The position numbers and the translations under genes are program-made. 64,000 bases of DNA from Pterois miles (taxonomy: Eukaryota; Chordata; Actinopteri; Perciformes; Scorpaenidae): positions 5,797,501-5,861,500 of the forward strand of contig CAMQGK010000514.1 of assembly GCA_947000775.1 (NCBI GenBank), read 5' to 3'. Below, piece after piece: positions 35,213-48,020 of the stretch. The notes under the pieces were generated by a model that made no database searches, had not been told where the DNA came from, and was given only the letters and a program-made list of their open reading frames with translations. The first letter of the stretch is position 1; every line of letters starts with the position of its first letter.

Positions 35213-35818
35213 CGTCAGGTTGTAGCGGGCTAAATCTTAAAGCTAAAGTGAAGATACTGGGCTCATAAGAAACTAGAAAACCTAAAGAATCCATTGCCAC
35301 CAACCAAGTCATACTAGTTTGTCACGAAGAGGTCTAAATAATGCTGGTAACAATAATCCTTCCTTGGTGAGGAAAAACTGTCCTGTCCCTTGACCTCTGA
35401 CCTCCAGATGTGTGAATATAAATGGGTTCTCTGGATACCCACAAGTCTCCCCTTTACAGACATGCCCACTTTAAGATAATCACAGTCAGTTTGGATCATG
35501 TCAGCACACTGACAGCTGTTTTTCCCTGTTGGGCTGCAGTTCACCATGTTATGATTTGACCATATTTTTTATGCTAAATGCAGAACCTCTGAGGGTTTCT
35601 GGACAATATTTGTCCTTGTTTTGTTTTGGTAATTGATTTCCAATAAGTATACCCATATATTAGCATATTTACCTACTCCCATGTTGGTGTATATGAGTAT
35701 TTGACAAATGTCCCTTTAAAGTATATTTTTAACAGACAAAAGCTGCACAATTAATCACGATCAAATATGGACAATCATAGAATTAATCGAGATTAAATAT
35801 TTTAATCGATGTCAGCCC
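35213..35818 (+). mobile_element. TAGGGCTGTCAA hAT family, 3' two thirds
   Basis: Carries the family blocks in forward order: AGGTTGTAGCGGGCT, AAAGCTAAAGTGAAGATACT, CCCTTGACCTCTGACCTCC, TCTCCCCTTTACAGACATGC, GTTGGGCTGCAGTTC and TTAATCG, ending TGTCAGCCCT. The left TIR has been lost where it abuts the inverted fragment. Confidence 0.7.
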
Positions 35819-38456
35819 TTGTAACTGGTAGAAAGTGTTGTCGGTGGTTAACCATTGACATCCCCAGTTCTACAGTGTGACTATTGAGTTATCAGGAATG
35901 GAACCACTTTATCTGCTAATGGACTTGATGAGAAATGGTGCGAGGCAGCTGAGCATACCCATAAGCAATATTGTGATTAAATGTGGCAGTGGCTATTCGC
36001 AGGTAAATGGAAGCCTGTGATGATCACAGCAACTAAAATGAATATTGTTGTGATTGTCCCAGATGATGTAGTTAATGGGAACCCAGAGCGCAACGGTGGC
36101 ACACAGACTAACAGCGAAGTCACAGGAGGTCAAGGTGAGGCTGCCACTCAGTTTCAAAAACATGAGAGAAAGGTCATTGGTGTGTCGACCTGTGTGGTTA
36201 CGGTTTATGCAGCTTGTCGAGTGTGTGTTTGTGTGCGAGTTTGTGTGTGTGTGACTGTGCATATGCATGTGTGCTAATGCATAATGTGCAGACAAACAGG
36301 AGAGGTGAAGAATAACTGTGACCTGGTTTATTGAGTAGAGGGAGTGAGGCGGTCATGTATGTAAGTCAGCAGAAGTCTGCATACTTTGTCTGAACACGTT
36401 TCTCCATTAATGAATGTATTCACCAAATACCCAGGATTACAGCTAATCCGGAACATTGACTGATCCCACAATGCAATGTGAGCGGGCTAAATGTCAAAAA
36501 ATGATAATTTGAATTAAATGAGATTCATGGACAAATTCTTTTTTAATTAAAGATTATTTTGTGACATTTGTGCACCGGTACAGCACACCGTAGAGGGGCG
36601 GGAAAGATGAGCGAGAGAGTGACATGTAACACCGAATGGCTGACCTCAGGATCAATATCAATTTCCCTCTGCTATACATAAACAGCAGACCACAGCTTAA
36701 TCCTCATGCTTTATTAGAATCTATCAAACCTATTCAAACACACATTCTTCACACAGCTAACCAGCCCAGCTTCATATGACAGCAATTAGAATATTCATTA
36801 GATAAAAATCTCTTTAGCTCAATCGATGGTCTTTGAGCCAAAAGGATCTCTGCAGAGATCTGAGTCAAAATCCATTGGACACAAAGGATCCAATTGCATG
36901 AGCTTTGCGACTTCTCCAGCTCCAGTAGAAATCAATAGAGCGGCCCTTCTAGTGGATTTAGCTGCTTGTTAGCAGGCCTGAAACAGCTGTCTTATATAGT
37001 GTCTTGTGATGTTCTTCTCCCCATTCTATTTCGTCCAGCGTTGCAGCCCACTTTTAGGTTCATTGTGTGCTTATCAGCGCGGTGTGCTCAGGTGAGTGAA
37101 CACAGCCCCACATCCACTTAGGCTTTTCAATCGCACAGTGACACGGTCAAATCAGGAGAGTGGCAGTGCACGAGATTAAATCGATGCCTGGCCAGTTGAC
37201 TGCTTGACGCAGCATTCTCTTCCAGACCATTTCCTTGGCTACGCCATCTATCACTCACTCACAGCCCAAACAGCCCTCCTCCTCTGTTGTCTCCATTCTC
37301 CTCTTCTGTGTTTCTGGCGTAATGGGATCACGCCGTCCACGACAATGCCTGGTCTCGGGAGGAGCGACACACTCGCTATCGTGGAGTTCATAATATCTGT
37401 ATATCAAGTGATTCCCTTGCTGAAGGTGGTGGAGGGATGACAAACAGAGGTGACATAGCAACACAGTCCGTGCTGGGAAGAAAAAAAAAAATCTAATTTA
37501 CAGTTTTCCCCAGAGGTCAGCCCAACGGACCAGGTCCAAACATCTATCAGATAAATCGGCTTTAGGGCGCCGGCAATCCACTTACCAACTCCACCTTGTG
37601 CCTGCTGCCCTGCCAGTTAAGTGACTAAATTGTGCTCCAGTTGAAACAGACAGGACACACAGCGCATCTCTTGAAGATCAAGCCTTTGAAATATTAAAAA
37701 TGCTGGCATGTAATATGGATGGATACATGCATATCGCAAGCCTGGGGGAATATCAAACCATGCATAGTTAGGTTTGAATGATTGATTGGTTTCATAGTGC
37801 ACATACACCTGCACTCGCATGTTTTCGCTCCTGTTTAAACCTACAGGTGTCAGCAGGTTGCGCCCCTTTAACAAGCAACCCCATCTCATTGATGTCCAAG
37901 TAAAGACACCCCAAAGAGGCAGAGCTCCCTCTGTGGAAAGATATGAGACTCATATACCTGAGATTGCCTGGGAGCACTGCACCCTTGTTGCAGCGGCAGA
38001 ATAATGGTCAAAGCTGAGGCTAAATGTTTGAGGAAATTGCTATTGTTTAGCTGCTGGCTGTTTCTTCCTAATGGCAATCATCTGAACAGCTGCTTAATGG
38101 TACGTTCCTGAAATCCTGTTATCAGCAAAAGGAGAATGCTGACTTTTTAAAAGATTACTGACATCATTTTAAAGATGTCTTAGAGACCTATGGCAGTGTT
38201 TCCAATTCATGATAGGTGAGCAGATTTTCAATACTCAGTGTGATGTTCTTACTCTGAGCAGTCTACACACACTATATATTTTATTTATGTTGCAAAAGCC
38301 TGTAGGAAACTATTCTTTTTTTTCATGTATCCCTAACACTATACACCAAATAAAGATAAAAAAGCATCTCCTGCAGACTTGCTGCTTACCAATAACAACA
38401 GGACAGCAATCTAACCAGAACTATTACCTTTGTCCTGCAGACCTCTCACCACCTGT
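35819..38456. other. Intronic DNA with a short palindrome
   Basis: Mostly unique-looking. GATCTCTGCAGAGATC at 36845-36860 is a perfect 16-bp palindrome in an AT-rich neighbourhood (36690-36860) that resembles conserved non-coding DNA. No gene seen. Confidence 0.4.
36217..36262. repeat. (GT)n tract, imperfect
   Basis: About 45 bp of GTGT words with TTTG and GCGA interruptions. Confidence 0.8.
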
Positions 38457-39645
38457 GAGGGCTGCACAATATATTGTTTCAGCATCGACAATGCGATGTG
38501 TATGTGCACAATAGTCACTGCAGGAAGGAATGTCTCAGTAAGGATTGATTACACCTGATTACACCTAACATTTTACAAGACGACACTGTGCAGAGCACAG
38601 ATATTTAATGTTAGATGGCTGTGTGTCTGGCCTGCTGGTCGACCGCTCCGTCCTCCGCATGGCGATTGCCTCATTAAGGTTAAGGAACCTATAGCATCGT
38701 GTTGAAATCTGAAGCAAAATAGGCACTTTGACACCAAATCCTCCACCCTCGTCTTGTCTGTCAACTCTCTCGTCCGGTGTGAAATATGACTCCTGCTACT
38801 CTGTGCTGAAATTATTTCACTTCCAGTTTGTAGCGTCCATTGGTATATGTATTGATAACACAACGTGGATACGCAAAATTAACAAATAAGAGTTTTATTT
38901 CTGTAAAAAAAGCAAAATGACGACGCGGAGTAATGTAATTGGTGTATACCTGAACACTGTGTAATACCGTTTACACCAACAATGTTCTATGAGCAACAAT
39001 CGCAAGATGTGCAATGTTGACAAACTCAAACACATCATGGCGCAACTTTTTTGCTGAGAAAACTCGCACGATTCTCATTTTCCATGAGTAATCTGGTGTT
39101 TCATATCAATTATATATTTTTACACTCCTCAATGGGCGGGGTCATCGTCTGCTGGGGGGATTCAACTCGGCAGGTCGGAGACCCAAACTGTGTTGATGCA
39201 TGAACCCTTTCTCTTTTATCAGGCTTTGTGGATGTGACTTTTTGTTGTCATATTTATTAGGGCCGTCAAAGTTCGCACGATAATGACGCGTTATTGCAAA
39301 TTTGCTTTACACAACTAATTTCTTTAATGCAGCTTACAATTTTTAGGTTGTAGCGGGCTCAGTTCTATGTCATGTTAATGCATGTATGATCACACTTAAT
39401 TATGTGATTATTCATGGTTAAATATTCAAATTGATTGACAGCCCTAATATTTATACAACCACTGACTTTATATTCATATTTTTAATGTTTATCTTGCCTC
39501 ATAATTCTGCTCTCACAGTAAACCAGATTTCATTTAACTTTAAAACACACAAAATTCAGGATGAAAATTACTGTATTTTTTCATTTACAGAAAAAATAAT
39601 TTGCAAGATGCATTGTTTTTTTTTTTCCAATATTGTGCAGCCCTA
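38457..39645. mobile_element. hAT-like element (GGGCTGCACAATAT family), host of a MITE
   Basis: AGGGCTGCACAATATATTG at the left and CCAATATTGTGCAGCCCTA at the right are near-perfect inverted ends. About 1.2 kb, of which 197 bp are a later insertion with its duplication. No clear 8-bp duplication flanks this element. No transposase remains. Confidence 0.7.
39258..39446 (+). mobile_element. 189-bp MITE of the TAGGGCTGTCAA hAT family, perfect 8-bp duplication
   Basis: Starts TAGGGCCGTCAA and ends TTGACAGCCCTA, flanked on both sides by ATATTTAT (39250-39257 and 39447-39454). The inner TAATGACGCGTTATTGCAAA and AGGTTGTAGCGGGCTCAG tie it to the larger copies at 35 kb and 63 kb. It is an internally deleted, non-autonomous copy. 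Confidence 0.85.
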
Positions 39646-39654
39646 CCTCCAACC

Positions 39655-40530
39655 TTTGGACATTACCCACACTACTAATTATAGCCACAACAAATCTCCA
39701 TTTATATTCAAGCTGTCAAAGATTTATGAGAGGTTGCTGTAAGCACATTCAGGAGTATTCTCTCCAGAGTTAAAGTCAGCGTTACGCACCACTTCCAACA
39801 CAGTTTTTCTACAGTCCTCATTAACAAATAACAAAATCTGGTAATGACATCAACACACACACACACAGGCCTGTCATTAACGGGGCCTCTTCGCTAAAGC
39901 AGACCAAGCGAGAACCTGTCACATGTCCATGTTTCCACAATCTCCTCAAACACAGCAATTAGAAGCGTTGAGCTGAGTGTCACTTCAGCTGCCTCATTGA
40001 CCTTTCTGTGGCTCTGCTGGTCCGCCTGCTCGTACTGCGCCGCAGCATCTTCATTAGTACATCCTGACCAGGAGCGGGTGTGTGTCGCAGCAGGGCTGCA
40101 CTGTACTGATGCACAGCTGGTGGCCTCTGCTGCATGCACTGACAGTTAAGACACTAAGTAGTACTCACTATCCTAAGCAAGGCGTTTGGTTGTATGTGTG
40201 TTACCTGAAGACATACGACATACAGACCAAATCCAGCTTTTACTTCTTGGTAGCCAACCTGGTTCAGCTCTTACGAACACAGACCCCCTGGTCCGTCACT
40301 TTATGACTTTTTAAAAACAAACCAGGAGGAGTAAGCATGAAGCCAAATGGACTGACGGGTGGCTCATTGATTGGACAGTTTTAGCGCTTGTCATCCTGCA
40401 TTATCATCACTACATGGACCCATGAGGGGAAATAAAGTTTTTGGGTCTGACAACACTTCACTGCATCTTACAGTATGAGTTTATTACTTCTGTCTTCTTT
40501 GGTGAGAGCACACAAAGAAATACTACTATA
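39655..40530. other. Intronic DNA, no recognised feature
   Basis: Unique-looking; a GC-richer block at 39900-40140 has opposing short frames and no splice context. Confidence 0.4.
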
Positions 40531-40532
40531 TA

Positions 40533-40850
40533 GGGCTGTCATGAATACCGCTTTTCGGGATTCGAAGCTTTGATGAGAAATATTGGAAGCTTCGGGGTGC
40601 AGCAGGCCGACATGTTCTTCTGTCTGCCATCATCTCCCCCATTTCAGGACCCGGGACAGTGCCAAACAGTGACAGCTGTCTGAGAGTAACTAATACTGAT
40701 TCATGTTGAAAATAGGAAAAATGGGTTTGGTGATGTATTACTATTAGATTTATACATTATTATTATTACAAATTAAAAAACAAAACATTCAAATAATGAT
40801 TTGGAGGTTGAAGCTTTTAAGTATTCTGGTCTGCCCGACTATTATATATC
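40533..40850 (+). mobile_element. hAT-like element fragment (CGAAGCTT family)
   Basis: Starts TAGGGCTGTCATGAATACC followed by GGGATTCGAAGCTTTGA and GGAAGCTTCGGGGTGC. The right end seems to fade near TTGAAGCTTTTAAGTATTC without a terminal repeat. Confidence 0.5.
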
Positions 40851-42224
40851 ACATTATGAGTCATCTTGTACCATAATATTACGGTGTGGTTGCTACATTT
40901 CATTCACTTTTACTGACTAACTGCCAAAATACAGCAACACACCTCTGTTTTAACTCCTTTTCACTTCCCAGCCCTCACTCACTGGTTACCAAATCCTCCT
41001 ATTAGATCTCATCCACGACGGTTCACGACGAGCACACAGATTTAACAGTAGTTTAGCTTCAGAATTGCATGCTAAAACTCATATCTACTATCACCGAATC
41101 CTCTGCTTGTCCTCTCTCCAGATGGTCTCAGTCTGGTTGTTTAGTGTTTTTTAGACATTGTTGGCTTCCACACCAGCCCAAACTGAACTGAACTGGCAAA
41201 CACTCCCCCCTTTGTTCCCTGTAGGTAAACCAGCAAAGCAACAGCTTTTCCTTATTTTATTAATCGGCACAGAATGTCCCTAAACAATGTGTACTTATCC
41301 AATTGAGCATCTCTTATTTATGAGAACATAATGGGAAAGTAGAATCCGTTATTGTGGTGTTACATAGTGGTTGTAAGTGTGGTCAGAGAAACTTTGGATA
41401 ATATAAATAACATAAATTATGTAGGAAATAGGAAAGAAAAAACAAGTTGTAACTCCAGTCACAGGAGAGTTAGAAACACTCTTCAGACTACATAATATTT
41501 TTCTTCAGAATATTCATGCAATAATGTTGAAGGAAACACACTGAAAATATGTGACTTTCAAAACCTATACTGTATATATGGAGACACGAGAAATAAATAG
41601 CAGGTCAGCTTGCTACAACAATTGCTGGGGTGGGAAGGTGGGTTGAACATTATATCTCCCTTTAAAGAAAAACCGTATTTTCTTTGCATCATAAGCTTGA
41701 CTTGGAAAAAAACTAACTAAAAACTTCAGCATCCTCCTCCCAGTTTCTAGATAACTAATATATATACATTGGACATTTAATTTCACCTGTTAAAGAGGCA
41801 AAATACAAAGAACTGTTTAGCCCAATTTAACTATCAATATGTTAATGTAATCATAACTTTCATTATAGCCACCAATGTGCATATTAGAAGTTATGGAGGA
41901 CGGACAGACATGTACATTAATAGCTTTATAAATAACTTTAAAAATGAACAAATGCATTGATATAAGCTTAAAATAATACTAATAAAAAATGCAAAAATAA
42001 ATAAAAAATAAAATATATGAAACTAAATTTAAAAGTTAATAAATAAATAAAAAGGGGAAAATTAAATAGGAGAGTAGGCATATAGGGGAATTAATATAAA
42101 TGTAAATAAAAAAACAAATATATATATTTTTTACATTTAATCAATTATTTAATTAATGCCTACATTTATTTTTAATATTAATTTTGATATATTTAATGGC
42201 ATATTTTTTCTTTATTTAAATGCC
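40851..42224. other. Intronic AT-rich DNA
   Basis: Increasingly AT-rich, with AATAAAT and TATATA runs at about 41990-42200. No gene. Confidence 0.4.
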
Positions 42225-42330
42225 CCGATCCGATACAAATTGATTCAAATAACTGGATCGGGTATCGGCGACAAGAGGGCCGATCTACTCAATTCAATTG
42301 TTTATGTCTGATTACAACGTCCAGCATCAG
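42225..42330. mobile_element. Repeat fragment (GATCGGGTATCGGC words)
   Basis: CCCCGATCCGATACAAATTG and ACTGGATCGGGTATCGGCG are typical internal words of a teleost DNA repeat. Ends not found. Confidence 0.35.
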
Positions 42331-42548
42331 CAGCATGCCGGTAGGCCGCCTAACTGTCTATCAATGTATTTATTTATTACATTTAGTTTCAAGTTAAGTT
42401 AGAAAGTTATGTTCATGTCAAGCTTGACTTTGCCTTACACATAAAGTCAGATCTGTGCTTCCCCAGTCAGATGAGGAATTTTAAATCTTAAATTGACAAA
42501 TATTTGACAAACAACACAATGGTAAACATTACTGCTATGCAATCTTTG

Positions 42549-42591
42549 AATAATAATAATAATAATAATGATAATAATAATAATAATAATG

Positions 42592-42625
<34 letters not shown>
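42549..42625. repeat. (TAA)n microsatellite
   Basis: About 76 bp of AAT/ATA trinucleotides with two TGATAA interruptions, flanked on both sides by CTTTGAATAAT. Confidence 0.95.
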
Positions 42626-42626
<1 letters not shown>

Positions 42627-44370
42627 TTTGAATAATACCACTGAATATATGAACTGGGCACAGATGATATCACTGTGGTAAGAATTATATTAACATTAAT
42701 AAAATATAAACCTGAGGTGGAAAAAATACCCTCTCGTGCTCCTCCCAATTAGATCACACTACCTTCTGAAAAAATAAAAAAAATACATAATCCTCACCCA
42801 AATCTGACCCTCGCTTCCCCTCTGATCATCATATAGCCCCTCAGAAAAAAGCCATGAGAGAAATACTGAAAACTGTTCATCATAAATTTGTCCAACAGCT
42901 ATTTTGTTTCTCCTGTTGTAACAAATTGATATGCAGGGAAACTGACATCACTGCAATACACTGCAAACCCGGAGCAGAAATGTTGGCAAATAAACACAAG
43001 AGAGATGTTAATGTATCAGTGTGTCTTTAGTGTTGGTGTGTGTGTGTCACGCCTCTATTTGTGGGCCCCTGACGATAGTGTGACAGTAGGCAGAATAAGA
43101 GAGTGTTTTATGGCATCTCATTGAGACACCCTTGACGGTGACACCTCCTCTATACTATTCCTGTCGCCGGCTCCTTAGCTCTCTTCCCCCCTTTCACCGC
43201 CTTTCAGCTCTATTTCTTTCTCGCCTTCCCTGGCTGTCTCTAAATCATCCCCCTTTTTTTCCCGTCCCTCATCTTTTCCTATCCATCTTTCCCAATCATC
43301 TTCTTCCATATTGCTCTCTGTCCTCACAAATCTTCCACTCCACCCATCCGAGCACTTCCTCCGTTCCCTGTCTCCCTCACTTCATAGCCCTCTCCCTCTT
43401 CACCCCTCCCTCCACGGTCTCTCTCTCTTTCCGTGGGAGCACTTGGTACATTAATGGTGCACTCTGCCACCATGTTCATTTCGGCATCATCCCCAGAGTG
43501 GCTCTGTTTATATCAGAATATCAGAAATACATTTTTGGAAAAGCTGTAGCTGTAAAAAGTACGGGCACTTTTCAAGACGAGTAAGACTCTTCATCCTGTC
43601 TGTCTGGCCTTTGCATTTAGACGGCATATACATTGTGTGCGGTGAATACCACTGCTCAAGAGAAAAACAAAAACAGTCCTTTTTATGTTAATTTGCTGCA
43701 AGCTCGAGGTAACAAATCCAAGCTAATCAGATTCTTTTAAATGAACACACAGGATTACATTTGTTTTAAAAAGGTAATGAATAGAGGGGAGATTTATGTG
43801 CGTAGTAACAAGCCATCAAGACAATTTTCTTGTATTTCCACCACCGAGTTCTGCTCGTATTCTTTACACGCAGCTATGGCTTTGGAGTCAGTCCACTTAT
43901 TGATCAGCATGGAGACTGTAGGGGGTAGCTGCCTGTATGGCTTGTCTGACCATAGTGTAATTAAAGCTGAGGCAAAGGATGTGTAGCACTGACGCTGGCA
44001 ACCCTGCTTAGAGAAAGCGATTCGAGGAAACTAATGCTACAGCTCAATACGATCAAAGTGGTGCGCAAGTAGAAATTTGAGCACCACAGCTTTATGTTTT
44101 AATGCAACATTTAGTGTCAAGTGGGCACAAATGGCTTTTAAAACATAAGCAATATTCAAGGAACATTAAAACAGAAATTTGCTTTTGATGTGGATCAGTG
44201 TTGACCGCAAATGTAGTCGATTGAAGCAATAAATTCCTCAGTATGTGCTATATTGACTGAGAGAGCTGCTGCAAAATCTGCTGTACTTCCTGCATCCAGT
44301 GACGTAGTTGAAGACGAGGAAGAACTACAAACTACTGCATCTCTCTGGGTAGCTGGGGTGGGGGTGGGGG
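42626..44370. other. Intronic DNA, pyrimidine-rich block
   Basis: 43170-43440 is strongly C/T-rich on the plus strand, which explains the 150-codon plus frame across 43132-43584. That frame is compositional, not a gene. Nothing else recognised. Confidence 0.45.
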
Positions 44371-44395
44371 GTGTTAGGGTTAGGGTTAGGGTTAA
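44371..44395 (+). repeat. Short interstitial telomere-like tract
   Basis: GTGTTAGGGTTAGGGTTAGG continues to about 3.5 copies of TTAGGG, directly after the G-rich GGGGTGGGGGTGGGGGG. Too short for a fusion scar on its own. Confidence 0.8.
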
Positions 44396-44879
44396 ATTGG
44401 ATGTTCAGCTGTATTTATTAGAGCCAGGGTATACCGCCATAGAAATGCAGTGACTGGAGCTGCAGCAGAGAAGAAATGATCGACAGGGACCCTCTAGAAG
44501 CTGCAATGAATGTTTTTTGTTGGATGCTGTTGCCGATGGAGAGCATGAAAGTTTTACTCTGGGCTGGAGACCTTTTTCAGACTCGCGAAGATAAACTGGA
44601 ATTTAAAGACAACCAAAACCAGCAGGCCCTACAGGGCAGATGACCACTGACTGAGTATTTTGGCACCTTATGCTATTTTGTGTTGAATTTTAATGAAATG
44701 CTGAGCGAAACTTAAAGGTCAGCAATGCTCAGAAACTAGCAAGAGTACACTACATTTTTAAAATGAGGCAATGGAAAAAACTCAGCGCAGTGTTGCCAAC
44801 TCTTGTGCAATGAAAGCAGCTAGCAGCAGCAGCTCCAAAAGTCCCTAAAACTCAGCATCGCTGACAGCCCTGTTGACTT

Positions 44880-45110
44880 CTGGTTTCACAGAGATGCAAA
44901 CGTCGGTTTCCTGGATGAAAGTCTGGTATTTTTAAACCCATCAATCCATCCCGACCTCCTCCCTACGCAGCATTTTTCGCTCTTTTTACTTCCTGGTTCA
45001 CAGTTACGTGAATCACACAAATTGACTTTGTGGCATATATACAAATTAAAACGGATTACTTTTCATATAGCTGTGTACGAGACCAGCCTGGCCACAGATA
45101 CTGTTTTTGT
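44880..45110 (-). repeat. Dispersed repeat carrying a single minisatellite seed
   Basis: On the minus strand it carries GGAGGTCGGGATGGAT (44944-44959), one mismatch from the minisatellite core at 48 kb. Flanking words such as CCTGGTTCACAGTTACGTGA fit a teleost dispersed repeat. Confidence 0.5.
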
Positions 45111-46585
45111 TTTTCTTTTTTGTTGGACAACCCAGCTATTTGGTTTTTATTGTGAAAGGTAAAAACCAAAGGAGTGGAGCTTTAATGTGCTGCCGTTAAC
45201 AATGCTGAACATAATAAAGAGTTGTCTTATTGCTGCAAATGAAAAGGTAAATGGATCGTAGGAAAGCTGAAAATCTTGCCATTCTATAGGTTTGTCTTTC
45301 TATCATGAAGCTAAGATGTGACTATGCTCCTTTTATATGGTTTTTACGTTTTTCTCAGGTTAAAAGCTTTTAGAAAGTACCCTTAAAAAACAAAGAGGGG
45401 AAAACATGTTGTATCCTGAGTTCTCATCTAATCAGCTTGAAAACACCTTGGAAATCATCAAGAGTCATAAAATCAGTTTTCTGCAACATTTAGGAAAATT
45501 TAGCACCTTTTTGGCAGCCATTTTGAAAAAAAAAAACCTACATCTGTGCTTTATTGGTTACACGATTGTTGTGCTCAACTGCCCCGCTACATTACCTGTG
45601 TAAGTATAGGCGCAACTCGGCTATAGTATGTTTTGGCTGGGCGTCAGTAGCTTATGTGCAGTGTATCCTGGTACATGTAGGCACTGCTGGCACAGCTCCA
45701 AGAGCAGGAGAACTCAGCGTTCTCGGTCAATAAAGCACATACTGAGGAATTCATTGCTTCAGTGGACTACATTTACCATCAACACTGATTGGACATAAAA
45801 AGGTGCCGAATTCTCCCTTCAAGCTGTGCAGTAAAAATGAGTTTTAAATAACAACACATTTGGATTTGATGCCCTGCTAGAGTCCCTTTTGCTTTCCAAA
45901 ACTAATGTTAAAGTTTATAAGACCATCTGTTTCGGGACAGAGAGAGAGGCAACCTAAATGAACAGCCCACAGAATAGAGATGAAGCCACTGGAGTGTGTG
46001 TGTTTTATGATTCTCTTTCCTCCTCAAAAGCCTGTGAGGAGAGTCAAAGTGTGGTAGGATGCAGAATAAAATCCCTCTTAGGGATCATGACTATCAAGGA
46101 GCAGTGCATGCAGGATTTAGATACATTTTACAGGCTTAAAAAAAAATGCTGACATCACCACAAGAGGAATGCAGCTGCTATCAAAAGTGCGGGTGAATGC
46201 TGGGAGTAATGGCGATTGGAAAATGAGCAGACCAGGCGACCCTTCCTTCTGTTACACTACATTACCCCTGACTGCATCCGAGGGTGATTCACTCCGAAAC
46301 TCGGAGACGTCGGGACGCACTGTGGTGGGCAGATGTCACACACTGTTAGAAGTACACCAGAACAAACGCACATACACACACACTGTACAGCACTTGCATA
46401 CACAAGTGCGCACGCACACACGGACAGCTGCACACTAGCATACGTCGGCTTTTTTCACGGGCCATTTCATTCACTTGATCTTGTGACATGGCGATGATCT
46501 CCATTTTGTCATTTTAAATTGTAATTGCCCTGAGTAGCCTGGAATGCTGTCAGAGAGGGAGGGGGGAGAGGGAGGCAGACAGACC

Positions 46586-46588
<3 letters not shown>
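45111..46588. other. Intronic DNA, no recognised feature
   Basis: Unique-looking; short ACAC runs at 46370-46425. Confidence 0.4.

Positions 46589-46675
<87 letters not shown>
46589..46675. repeat. (GA)43 microsatellite
   Basis: About 87 bp of uninterrupted AG dinucleotides; CU-rich in the transcript. Confidence 0.97.
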
Positions 46676-46679
<4 letters not shown>

Positions 46680-48020
46680 TAGAAAAGTCAGAGTAGCGGG
46701 AGGAACAGACAAATGAACAGGAAAAGATTAGAGCAGCTTGGAGATAGAGGGGAGGAAAAAATGCCTCGCTCTTTGTTTCTCTCCATTTCTAACACAAGAA
46801 AAAAAATGCTCCACTTTTCTTGCGTCCCTCCTCTTCTTCGAGAAGTGGATGATATCTCTGATTTTCATTTTCTCCACCTACCCCTCTATCACTCATTGAG
46901 GAAAGCTCTCGTAATTATTCCCCGGCTCGTCTGGGCTGTAATTATAAGCCTCTGGAACAAAAACACAGTTTCACTTCATCATAATTCCCGTCTACGGCTG
47001 TGTCACTGCCTCTAATGTTCTCCTCTGGGAAGCTCGCTGCTCGTCCAGGCTCTGGGTCACATTCTTCTATTGACAGTGTCAACACTTTGTCCATTAAAGG
47101 CTTTTCATACAGACACATGTACCTGGCTGCATGATTTAATTAAGCCAAAGCTGCTTCTCCCGACCCTGTCCGTTAGCTAACAGAAAGAGTGTTCAGGGAG
47201 CAGCCCTTCCCATCACAGGTCATCTATGTTATCTTTATCCTGGAGTAGCAGGTCACACAGATCCTCACAGGTAGTATAATAGAAAGGAAGACGAAGAACT
47301 AAAAGACGGTATACTTGCTATCTGCTAAGCAGCTCAGTTTATTGGTGCCCTGTGGTTAACTGTGATGTAAATTCAATCAGCGAAAAACAATTTCTCATAA
47401 AATGATATTTTCAAAATATTTGTGATTATTAAGGCAATAGGAGATTGTATGGCACTAATAAAGCGATGGGATAAGACACATACAACTGGTGGAGACTGAG
47501 TGTCAGAGCAGCAGGTGGAGATGGAGATGGTGTTGGTACAGCTGATGTTTCACTACAATACTGAGGTAAATGCAGCTAAACAAATACTGCAATGTGTCAG
47601 GCTGTTCTCATTCACTGTTTGTACTTATGCCGGAAAAACACACCAGGCAGCAGCGACGTGTGGCTCACCACAACGATGCATTTTTCTGAGAGGTGCGTTC
47701 ATGTGTTTCAGGCAAGAAGAAATTCTTTGCAACATGGGTCAACGTGTCCCAGGAGTCACAGGATCGGACTATTCTCCGGCCGCACTTCGCCGCTAAAAGT
47801 TAAACTATCCCACAGTTCTAGTTTGGCTGCATAATCAAAACAGCTGCAGCCCGCTGAGCTCGGCAGCAGCCCGACATTGCATGGCAGGTCGCTGCAGGCC
47901 GCACTTTGCACGGATGCTGCTCTGGAGTGTTTTCAGCATTATAGCTACAAAAATGAATGCATTTGTACGTAAACCATATAATCTCGGCAGGATATACAAG
48001 ACTCAGGTGACTTAATATAA
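46676..48020. other. Intronic DNA, possible conserved patch
   Basis: 46840-47170 has homeodomain-like words (GTAATTATTC, TGTAATTATAAGCC, GATTTAATTAAGCC) in non-repetitive sequence. 47820-47930 is GC-rich. No exon recognised. Confidence 0.35.

Noticed and set aside
43132..43584. 150-codon plus-strand frame with a Pro/Leu/Ser-rich product
   Set aside because: It lies in a pyrimidine-rich block that lacks stops by composition; no domain and no splice sites in register.
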